The position numbers and the translations under genes were made by a program. DNA of 64,000 nt, from positions 59,085,180-59,149,179 of the forward strand of contig CM068831.1 of assembly GCA_028554795.2 (NCBI GenBank). Reading direction: 5' to 3'. Below, piece by piece: positions 34,634-46,600 of the stretch. Positions within the stretch are counted from its first letter, which is position 1. Each line of letters starts with the position of its first letter. This DNA comes from Sinohyriopsis cumingii. Lineage: Eukaryota > Mollusca > Bivalvia > Unionida > Unionidae. The notes beneath the pieces were generated by a model. That model was not told where the DNA came from, made no database searches, and saw only the letters and a program-made list of their open reading frames with translations.

Positions 34634-37600
34634 GCTCCATACATATCATGGTTATGGACACCAACTGCTGCATTATAACGAGGTAGTGCTGCAATGAGCA
34701 ATTTTTGTACTTGGCCAAGATCATTAAGTTTGCATACTACCAACAAATGTGCCTGCTATGCAGCACTTGACATTCTCTACCTTGTTCAAAACCAGACTAG
34801 CATTTTCTGCACACTAATCCTTGTATATGCAACAGTGGCGTTTGTCAAATTGTCAAATGCAAAACTACAAAAATGATGTATACCTGTGAACGAGGAAAAA
34901 AGTTAAGGAACAATAGGTAATATATGTTCCGATAACTATGATGTAGATTAAAAAGAAACAGGTCTTCTTGGTTTTTGACGACTAACTCTTTTATGCCACA
35001 AAAGCTGTAAATATGATCAAGTAACAAAATCCTGAGATCATATTTGCAATTAAAATATAGAGCAGATCATCACCTCAGCTGTCTGGGGGACATTTTTTAT
35101 GGTGGTCCCATTTCCACAATTACAAAATGGGAATTAATCAAGTTTTGGCCTGGTTTTGTGCTTTATGGCACAGCAACACATGTTGGTTATTTGTGCCAAG
35201 GCAATTGGAATAAAGTGCCTTGCCCAATGGATGTGTGATGTGATGTGATTTTGATTTTTAACATAGTTTTAACAATTTTTCAGTCATATCACTACAATGT
35301 CTGCAGTGTGGCAGTTTATAGTGATGTCTAGTACTGGGGCGTCATGTTGTAGACATGTAGCATGATGTCCCACCCAGTCACATTATCCTGACACCAGGCC
35401 GACCAGTTCTAACACTAACCTCTTAATGCTGAGTGCCAAGCGAGGCAGCTGTTAGTACCATTTGTGTAAGTCTCTGGTATGACTCGGCTGGGAAGCGAAC
35501 TCACGACCTACCACATCCGAGGCAGACGCTCTAACCACTAGGCCACCGGATCGGTTGCCTTGCCCATAGGACACAAGTGTAGAGCAAATTATTATTCTGT
35601 GCATGTTTATAGGCTGATTGCTGGAAAAAATAAATAAGTTTGTGTCCTTTTTCCTTCATGTAAAAGTAGGCCAAGATAATTCACATCACAGAATGTCAGT
35701 GACACTTCTATAGGTGGCTCTCACCAGATAATATGTACTTTTGAGAGAGTGATGTATGTAAGGTGAAGTAGTTCGCATTTAAAACATGCACAGTGGAGAG
35801 AATGTTTGCATACCTCTATGCTACATTAATGTAATGTGGATGATATTTCTTTTGGATATTGTACTTTTGGAAATTTTACATGATTTAAGCACACTGCTAA
35901 CTAAAATGACTGCTCCCTTGTGTTAAAAAAATCAGTCTGAATTAGTCTAAAGTACACTATACATAGCAGCTATTAAAATAGGGAAAATGCAATGAATGAA
36001 TTACCAAATATATAAAATGTAAAAAAAGTTATCGGCTTTTTTATACAATTTACCTCTGAAGTTCAGGAAGTGAAAATGACCAAGTAGAGCTAGTACTTTT
36101 TTGAAAGGTGCACATTTGAAGTAAGGCCAAGCTGTATACTCTATAACTCATAGTACACCCATCAATCATACACCAAAATAAAGGGAATTAAAGGTTCTTT
36201 GCATTATACCTAAGATATACAAGGTCTTTTTTAAATAGCCAGTATAACCAGTGAGGAAAGTCAGGGACATTCTTTTTCTTTAAAATCCTAACTCTATGCA
36301 AAATGCGAAACTGTATAGTGCCACCTTAAAGAAATATAAAAATGTTTGCAATTATTTTTTTTTATTTTCATATAATTATGTATGATGTTCTGAATAAAAT
36401 GGTACATTCATATTGATGTTAAGCATGAAAATAAGCTAATTATGATCATTTTTCTCTTGCTTACATAATTTGCCATGAGGTATGTTTGTGTGAGTAGTGA
36501 CCTTAATTATGGGGAAATTAGAAGTCTTAGAATATAGGAGTAGAGTCAATTTAAATTTAAAACTGTTGCAGTAAGTGACAGAAATATATGGTGAAAATGT
36601 TTCTTTTCATTTATTTGCAATGAAATAAAAAATAAATGAAGAGAAAGTGAATTCGCTTCTTCCATATTAAACAGTAGGCAAATATTTTACACTTTGACCT
36701 TTATGAACCTGATGAGTTACCTCCCTTATCTAATTGTAAAATTCATTGTTGATATCTCAGAAATAATTCTGGCTAGTTTCATGTTCCTGTCATTCAGCAT
36801 AACATTGGTTGCTATGTTTACAAAATGTAATGTGCATTCTTAAAATAGCTCACTTTTATCATGGGGGGGGTAGGCTGGACTTGTTAGAGACTCTGACACT
36901 CATAAATACTGTTCTGTGGGGGAAAAGGAAGGAGGATTATTCAAAAGGATTGTTTTGATGCTTGCAACTTAAATGTTTCAGCCATATAAACATAATTAAA
37001 TCATACAAAAATAATACCTATATCTTCTTTATGGTGGCGCTCACCAGATAATATGTACTTTTGAGAGAGTGACGTATGTAAGGTAAAGTAGTTCGCATTT
37101 AAAACATGCACAGTGGAGAGAATGTTTGCATACCTCTATGCTACATTAATGTAATGTGGATGATATTTCTTTTGGATATTGTACTTTTGGAAATTTTACA
37201 TGATTTAAGCACACTGCTAACTAAAATGACTGCTCCCTTGTGTTAAAAATTCAGTCTGAATTAGTCTAAAGTACACTATACATAGCAGCTATTAAAATAG
37301 GGAAAATGAATTTTGCCAGACTAGACAATACCAGCTTCTGAAAGTGCAATGAATGAATTACCAAATATATAAAATGTAAAAAAAGTTATTGGCTCTTTTT
37401 TATACAATTTACCTCTGAAGTTCAGGAAGTGAAAATGACCAAGTAGAGCTAGCACTTTTTTGAAAGGTGCACATTTGAAGTAAGGCCAAGCTGTATACTC
37501 TATAACTCATAGTACACCCATCAATCATACACCAAAATAAAGGGAATTAAAGGTTCTTTGCATTATGTCTAAGATATACAAGGTCTTTTTTAAATAGCCA

Positions 37601-40600
37601 GTATAACCAGTGAGGAAAGCCGGGGACATTGTTTTTCTTTAAAATCCTAACCCTATGCAAAATGCGAAACTGTATAGCGCCACCATAGTAACTCTAATTT
37701 TGAGGTAACTATTTGACTGAAGACAGCAATTTCACAAAATCATAGCAAGACAATTTTTAAAATTTCATAAAGTTTAATGAGGATTTCTTTTCATTTCAAA
37801 CATGTAGTAAAATAGCTGTTTTAGGTAAATGTTTTGAACATGCTCAATATTTACCTCCCTATACTTACTTTTCCTTTTGCCCCCACCATTTACCCTATTC
37901 AGGTGGTGGAAACAAGTCACCCCACTGTAAACTTTTAGTACAGTATGGACCCTGTTATTTTTCTGCTTGTTTAGCAAATAAAGGAAATAACACTTAAGGA
38001 TTAGATTTGAAACAGATATAAGACTTAAATATTCCATGCTATCTATGTTGCTTTGTACTTTAATTCTCTTGACTAATCAAGCTTCCTTTTGGCATTCCTT
38101 GTGAATCAACTTTGATGACTGACATACCCTGTCAATCAATCTTGATGACTAGCATTCAATGTCAATGAACCTTGATGACTGGTATATCCTGTCAATCAAC
38201 CTTGATGATTGGTATACCATGTCAATCAACATTGATGATTAGCATACCTTGTTCATCAACTTTGATGATTTTCATTCCTTGTCAATCAACTTTAATGACT
38301 GGCACACTCTATCAATCAACCTTGATAACTGGCGTACCCTATCAATCAACCTTGATAACTGGCGTACCCTATCAATCAACCTTGACAACTGGAATATCCT
38401 GTTGATCAACCATGATGATTAGCATACCTTGTCAATCAACCGTAATGACTAGCATTCCTTGTCAATCAATGTTAATGACTGACACATGGAATATCCTCTG
38501 GATCAACTTTGATGATTGGGATGATGCAATATTGTCCCACTGTCCAATTTCAAAGCTAATGAAAGAAATACAAACTTGTTGACAAGCCCATGTTTCTCAG
38601 TCAACATGTCTCCAGCAGGTGCAGCAAGCAGACCTGGTTATTTTTAACCTGTATACACATGCCACTTACCTTGCTCTGCTTAGTTGTTGTAGTACTGATT
38701 CAGCCACATATAGCCAAACCTGTAAATAGCAGCCACCCACTGAGAAAAGGCTAGAAGTGACATTTGTACAAAGGTGACCTTTGTATGAAGGTTCACCTTT
38801 CAATCTTGGTTTATGAAGAAATTTAGCACACTAAATACTATTATTATTTTGTGCACTAATCAACAAAATCAAACATGTATATATGTATATTTTTTTCTCT
38901 CACAAAGTTATATTCCATTCAATATTACTGTATTCTGCTTACTTTGATCCATGTCATAAATTAAATCAGTGACTCTTTTAAAAAAAATCACTGATCTTTT
39001 TTTTTGCAAAATGACAAAACACTTATTTCAAATGACACCTAACATATGATTGTGAAAGATTGAACTGACTCTTTACTCTGCTAAGGTGTAATTAGGCTCA
39101 GAAACAGCTGTTTACACTTCAAACACTATCTGGATTAACCAGTTCTTCAGCTCACTAAGATCAAAAGACAGTTGGCTCATGTGAGAGGTCCGTGATGAAT
39201 GAAAAGAAGCTTCATGTTGTTATTGTTAGTAACCCATGAACCAAAACTTCGCCTGCACTAAAGACAAGTTTTGTAAATACTGAATGACCCCTGACCCTTT
39301 ATAAAAAGGGATGCATGTTGTATCTCTCAAAGGATGAATTCTTATATTGGAGATCTTTAATTTGCAGGCATATAAAACAGATGCAGATACTGAATTATAC
39401 CGGATACATTGACACAAAAGGTACTCCTGTTTATGCTACGACAGCATGAATACTTGTACCCACCATCCAGCAAACAAACTGTTTTATACCCTATCTTCTA
39501 ATAATAAAAACATCCTGGCTTTCGAATCTGACTGGTGACCACGATATGATGGTGACCCATTTGAACAGGTTTGACGATATTTCTAAACTTGATAGAGTCA
39601 AGTTAGATTTACCCCCACTATCTTGATAAACTTTACAAATTAAATGTATGTGTGATTGGGAGAGATAGAGATAAAGGCTGGTGGTCATTAACTTAAAGAT
39701 ATAGAGCACAGATTTACATAATACTGACTTTGTACAGTGGTTGCTGTAATCCATCTATTTCATCTTTAACAACTTTGAAATTCTTTTAATTATGGTTCCT
39801 ATGATATAGTCTGATTTCAAAATAAAACAAAATGTAAACTTTTGTGTAATGATGTTATTTTGAATACTGTATTTGTCACCTTATGAACTGAGAGAGAGAA
39901 AGAGGCATGGGGAGTCAATAATTTATATGCCAAAAGCAACAAAAACTACTGATGAACATTATAAATGACTTGTCTTGGAAACCTTGAAAGATTCAATGTT
40001 GCCTAAAGAATTTGTGGTTTTTCATATATATATTGTACACACACACACACACACACACACACAATAAAACTGAAGCAACATCTACCCGAAGCAGCAAAGT
40101 ATTTGAACCTGTCTCTCTTGTTGTTGTTGTTGTAGATTTTAACACCATTTTTAAGAACAAGACAGGTATACATGCATGGTTCCCACACTTTTCTAAAGAT
40201 AAATTTCCAGGTCATTTCCAGGATTTTTTCCAGGATGAAATTACTTTTTCCAAGGTTCAGATATCATCATTACTGAATGGAATTAATGAACATTTTAGAT
40301 TAAAAACATGCATTTTCTAAATCTAAAGATGTTTCTCTTTCAAGGCTCTCCAAAAACGCCGAAGTCAGAAAAGATGATCATGTACAAAACCACAAAATGT
40401 ATCACATGAAACGAGTTTGATTATATTCCTATTAACTGGCACGTAAAGTCATTTCAGTGTACAGAATAAAAATTCTAACTTTATTTTGCTACATTATACT
40501 GCTAAACAGGAACAACATAATGAACATAAATTATGTTTTGTTTCCTTTCAAACATTTAATTCTAAAGAATTCTATAGCAATATATATATGCATCTCATAG

Positions 40601-43600
40601 CAAGTAACATTTCCTATTACAGTATAAAAGAAAACAATAAACGCAAATAATTATGATCTTGTAACAAAGAGTTTAACCCTGAATTTATCTGTGCCAATAA
40701 AATCCCAAACAAGAGTTTTCAAAGAACCTAATCTCCTTAACCCTTTACCTCATGCAAGCGTCTTTGGACGCCTCTACTCCATTCGTATGGAAGCGCCTTC
40801 TGACACCTCTATTCCATTCGCATGGAAGCGCATTTTAATGCGTGCTGTAAACATCAGCCCTTTTGAGCTGGTTTTCGTTGCGCCACCTTCAGGGAAAAAA
40901 CCCCTATTAGATACTACATTCATTTCTGCGAATGACAATTATGTCAGATCACGTGGTCACTGCTTATGCACTGATCGATATCTGCTATTTAAAGTAACTG
41001 GGTCATAATCTCCACTTTCCAAAATGGCGGTCACGGATTTCATTCAGTACTTACGAAGTTCTCATGATTAGAATCACAACTATGAAAGATTCAATAACTT
41101 AGGTAAAGGCTCTGATATTGATGTAGGCAGCAATTAGATTTTATAAATTATCAAATTTAGATGACTTAGTGATGTAGACACAGATGAAAAACTTGTAAAT
41201 TTCGAGTATGAGAAATGGCAGCTATGGTTGGTCACGCGGCCTCACTGACATGACGGTGAACGAGTTCTCTCAAGATTTTAAAGCACAAAAAATTCTTCCA
41301 TGAAAAATAATTACATAGCTATAACAATCAGACTTTATTCTTAAATTTTTCCACATATAATAGATGTGTATCAAAAATGTAAAATGGTTAAAACTGCTGT
41401 TAAATGTAACATATACTACATTGCTTAACAGTTCACAGGCAGGCCTATGCATATGGAGTCGACTAGGTAACAAGTGTTCTATTTATAGCGTGCTGCACTA
41501 TGTAACTATGCTCTATGAGGTAAAGGGTTAAGACGATCTGGTTAAAAATCCATCATTTAAAAAACATTTTCAAAAGGGTTGATTTAAATTTTGACAAAAG
41601 ACCTTCAACATTATATACTGTTGTATAAACAAGGATTGCATTTTCTGTAAAATCAACTTATCTTCTTATAATTCTTTAAACCAGTCCCCAAACCTGTACT
41701 GATACAGGGGCTCATATTGTTTTATAATATATAATACAAAAAAACGACAATTTGTCATTTCAGCTCTGAGATTCAACAATTTGGACTACAAATTTGGCTT
41801 AAAACATACAGCAGTCCGTTTTCTAATCTGAATTTCCTCCGAATATTCGCACCCCATTTTTCATATTTGGACATTTAGTTTGGGGTGTGGGTTCATTGCA
41901 ACTACATATTGAAAATTTGGAATTTGCTGCCACCATGCGGTAGTGACATATGGTAGTCACTTACCAGCCGGCCTAGACAATTTAAATTTGTTATATCAAC
42001 TCATACTGCATAAAATGGATAGGAAAATGATTTATTTTCTCAGAAATGGCAAGTATTATAATTGTTATGTCATTAGTCCACTGACAGACAAGATGAAACT
42101 ACGGCTTAGATGAAACCTGATCCAGTACTCGCCATTTGCATTACTAGTCACATGACTTCACAAATCTCAAATGACGACACTGGAAGTCCAATAGTCACGT
42201 GATATCAACAACAAACTTCTTTATAATGTTGTTGTACAGAAATTCAATTATATTGAATGAAAGTTAGATACTTTTTGTAAAAACCAGCAATCTGGCCAGT
42301 CTGATTTATCAAGCAGAGAGCACATGTCAATGTGGTAGTCACGTGATACAGCAAAACTCCAGAAGTTTTTCTTGGAATATATAAATATGGAGAATTTTGT
42401 GTTCTTTCATTTTTGTATTTTTATTACAACCAGTAAACAACTTTTCTTTAATATTTTTTTCTTTCTCTACAACATTTGAAAATGTGGGCTGTTAGATTTG
42501 TGTACTCATGAGACTAGCAATGCAAATCGCGAGTACCAGGTCACATTTCATCAATGATGTAGTTTTATCTTGTCTTTTAGCATATTAAAGACATAACAAT
42601 TTTAATACAAATTCTGAGAAAATAAGTAATTTTCATATCGATTTTATGTATGTATCACTTCATCTAACAATGTTTAAAGTTTGCTAGGCCATCTGGTAAG
42701 CGGCTATGCTTTGTCACCACCATGTTGGTCTCTTGTGATGCTAGACTGGTTTTCATACCTTCCATGTAAGGAAAGATATGGATATCGAGCTGACTTTGAA
42801 AACAAAAGTCTAGCAGACGAATCTAATCCACTGGGCATTTGGATTGACCAGCATATATGCTTATTGCAAGAAACCAAATGACTCATATTGCACCCTCCGA
42901 ATATTCTGGTTAGAACTTGAAAAATTTAACTCAACGATCAGTTTAGTTATGACTCAATTATGTGACTGTTTCGGGTATCAAGTGGTGGCAGAAAATTCCC
43001 AGGTTCTTCCTGACTTTCATCAATATGCGAAATTCAAGGACTTTTCACGGCCAGGAATTTTTTTTATCATTTCTCCTGACTTTTTCCTGATTTCCTGGTA
43101 GTGTGGGAACCCTGTACATGGCGGCCAGTATAAATGGTGGAAGAACCCTGGAAACCCCAGGAAGAACCACCGACACCGCGAGCTACTGGCAAGCTTTCTA
43201 ACAAACCCATGTTAGCCGAGCCTGAGACTCAAACCCATGCAGACAAAGTGGAGATGGGATGATCTTGGTAAATGTTTTTTTTTAATATGGAAGTAAACTA
43301 TATTCTTCTGTGCAGAATTTTAGGATGATCAAACCTGCAGATTTTTAAACTGTTTGCTGATTTGTGGCAGATTAGGCAATTTTTTTATTTTCTTATCCTT
43401 TGTACAATTTTTGGCAGTCATGATTTTTTCAAGGAATTTTCAGTATAATAAAATCATAATGTTGAATCCTGAAACGGACACTATGAATGACTGATGAAAG
43501 ATTATAAGTAGATCATGAAACAAACATCCACCTTAAGTCAGTCGAGAAACAGTAATTGCAAGAATTTCTTTGTATAAGGGACAACAGTTTTTAGCAAGCT

Positions 43601-46600
43601 TTGTTCTCTACTGAATCCCCAGAGACTGCATTCTCTTGAATAATGACCATTAACAAGTCCACTCTCTGTACCTGCTGGGGACAACCTGATGTGAAAGCAT
43701 GCTGGCTAGTAAAAATGTTAGCCCTACTAAATTTGAAACTGCTGCAGTAGGTACAACAATGCTGCATCGGCCAATTGGCAAGGCTGACTGACAGGGTAAG
43801 CCAAAACGAAGCTAGTGGGCAGTCATGGGCAACATAAATATAGCCCAATACCCTGCACTGCTAGTATCAACAATGAAATGTTCAAGCCTTTATTGCTGTA
43901 GTTTTAGATCTTCCACCTGTTTAGCTTTCAGTGCTATGTCCATGCTGATATCTTGTCCTGAGGCAGCAGCACCAAGACAGACAACACGAAGATCTGCATA
44001 ACTCTCTGGCTCTCGATAGTCATGACTGTGAATCACTTGACCAGCAAAATCCTTCAGTCCCACAATATCTGGATACAGAGGCACAGAGTAATGCCTGGAA
44101 AAATAAAACAGGTTTTGGATCACATGACCAGCAAGTCCTTCAGTCCCGCAATATCTAGATACAAAGGCACAGAGTAATGTCTTGAAGAAAAAAAAGGGGC
44201 CTTGAAGATGTTTTCAAAATCAGCTGTAGTGCAAGAAAAGGGTGCACAAATTTAGTGATAAATAATTACCAGACTCTATTTCTTCTGCACTCTGGTCAAC
44301 CTATATGTACTTGTCTTGCATTTATGTTGAAGACGAGGCAAAAATGTACCTAGTATCAATTTACAAGGAAAACTAATATTTGTACTTATTGCCTTTTGGT
44401 TCTGAAATATAGCCAACACATGATTGTCCATTTTTTTTTGTTCATGGGAAACTGCTGTCTGAATGTCCTGTTAAGTTTATAAATGCAATATTTCTCAACA
44501 GAAACATTCAACAGTAACATTCAAACAAATTGGGGTATTTTTGATGTCATTGTGTAGTGATACATTCAATCTCTGAGATTATAAATGATTCCTGTATAAA
44601 TTTAACATCTATAAACTAAACTTTTCATTTTCTTATCATAATATAGTCAAGATATTAGTATTGTATATTAATATATTTATGGGAACATGCTTTCTATGAT
44701 AAAACATTCTTTCAAAAGATTATATGTTGATCAAAAAGGAAGGTTTTGGTGGGTTTTGATTTTTTTCTGTGGGACTGCAAAGGAAAATTTTACTAAATGG
44801 TGAGAAGGTTGAATGTTCCTTGACCTAAATGTATGTTGTATACATACTGATTAAATAACAAGTTTATTTTTCAATGCAATGGAAAAACATTCTGTTAAAT
44901 TCCAGTGTTTGAAATTGATTCAAGTTGATTCATCACTGCAAGCTGACACAAGTTTGCAGAAGTTTTAGAGATTCCCCTACTTGCCAAAGCCTGCATTATT
45001 TGTACAAGCTAGTGCAAGCAACTTTGTTAACTTAAAAGAAAGATCAGACAAGATCATCATAATAAGCTTACCAAAAAACTTGCAACAAGTGTTCTGCAAG
45101 GATGCATTTTGGTTTTGGTTAAAGCAAAATTGTGATATTTTGAGAACTCCTCCATTCTGGAACAAAAGAGCTGTTTCTGAGCATCATGCAGATAGAGTCT
45201 TGTATGTAAATAACTGCACTGATCCATGTCAGTCTGTGTCATGTAGATAGAGAATTGTATGCAATAATCTGTACCTATCCATGTCAGTCTGTGTCATGTA
45301 GATATATAACTGTATGTAATTATCTGTACTGATCCATGTCAGTCTGTGTCATTTAGATACAGAATTGTATGTAATTATCTCTACTGATCCATGTCAGTCT
45401 GTGTCATGTTGATACAGAATTGTATGTAATTATCTGTACTGATCCATGTCTGTCTGTCATGAATACACAGAATTGCATGTAAATATCTTTACTGATTCAT
45501 GGCAGTCTTTGTCATGTAGATACAGAATTGTATATGAATATCTGTACTGATCCATGACAGTAAATGTCATGCAGATACATAATTGTATGTAAATATCTGT
45601 ACTGATCCACTGTCAGTCTATGTCATGTAGACACAGAATTGTATGTAAATATCTGTACTGATCCATGTCAGTCTTTGTCATGTAGATACAGAATTGTATG
45701 TAAATATCTGTACTGATCCATGTCAGTCTTTGTCATGTTGATACAGAATTGTATGTAAATATCTGTACTTATCCACATCAGTCTGTGTCATGTAGATGCA
45801 GAATTGTATGTAAATATCTATGCTGATACAATGTCAGTCTGTGTCATGTTGATACAGAATTGTATGTAAATATCTGTACTGATCCATGTCAGTCTGTGTC
45901 ATGTTGATACAGAATTGTATGTAAATATCTGTACTTATCCACATCAGTCTGTGTCATGTAGATACAGAATTGTATGTAAATATCTGTACTGATCCATGTC
46001 AGCCTGTGTCATGTAGATACAGAATTGTATGTAAATATCTGTGCTGATCCATGTCAGTCTGTGTCATGTTGATACAGAATTGTATGTAAATATCTGTACT
46101 TATCCATGTCAGTCTTTGTCATGTAGATACAGAATTGTATGTAAATATCTGTACTGATCCATTTCAGTCTGTGTCATGTAGATGCAGAATTGTATGTAAA
46201 TATCTGTACTGATCCATGTCAGTCTGTGTCATGTAGATACAGAATTATCTGTACTGATCCATAACAGTCTGTGTCATGTAGGTACAGAATTGTATGTAAA
46301 TATCTGTACTGATCCATTTCAGTCTGTGTCATGTAGATACAGAATTGTATGTAAATATCTGTACTGATCCATTTCAGTCTGTGTCATGTAGATACAGAAT
46401 TGTATGTAAATATCTGTACTGATCCATAACAGCCTGTGTCATGTAGATACAGAATTGTATGTAAATATCTGACTGATCCAAGCCAGTTTGTGTCATGTAG
46501 ATACAGAATTGTATGTAAATATCTGTACTGATCCAGTGTCAGTCTGTGTCATGTAGATACAGAATTGTATGTAATTATCTGTACTGATCCAATGTCAGTC

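Larger units (their letters stand above)
40175..43114. mobile_element. hAT-like DNA transposon (2940 bp), no intact transposase seen
   Basis: The ends CATGGTTCCCACACT and (reverse complement of the right end) CAGGGTTCCCACACT are near-perfect inverted repeats of the type common in hAT elements. Subterminal TTTCCAGG/CCTGG motifs are repeated at both ends. The flanks TACATG... (40169-40174) and TACATGGC (43115-43122) fit an 8-bp duplication with a small later deletion on the left. No hAT dimerisation or catalytic block was recognised. The interior carries a piggyBac-like element and a long inverted repeat. Confidence 0.65.
40118..43268 (-). mobile_element. SINE2 copy D, split by a 2.9-kb insertion
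   Basis: Left piece 40118-40174 has the (TTG)n tail and GATTTTAACACCATTTTTAA. Right piece 43115-43268 continues with TACATGGCGGCCAGTATAAA, AGAACCACCGACACC, GAGCTACTGGCAAGCTTTCT and a B-box-like string. Joined, they reconstruct the family order seen in copies A and C, which proves that 40175-43114 was inserted. Confidence 0.82.

Noticed and set aside
34564-34746. Frames reading through (TA)n tracts (also at 3613-3948 and 55355-55662)
   Set aside because: Alternating Tyr-Ile runs are a direct translation of the dinucleotide repeat.
35231-35555. tRNA gene at the SINE1 head
   Set aside because: A and B boxes are recognisable, but no cloverleaf with paired acceptor and anticodon stems can be drawn, and the head is followed by the common SINE body seen in six other copies.
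40691-41008. 105-codon plus-strand frame in the piggyBac-like element
   Set aside because: It starts outside the element's left TTAA and runs across the TIR, so it cannot be the transposase. No transposase motif is present.
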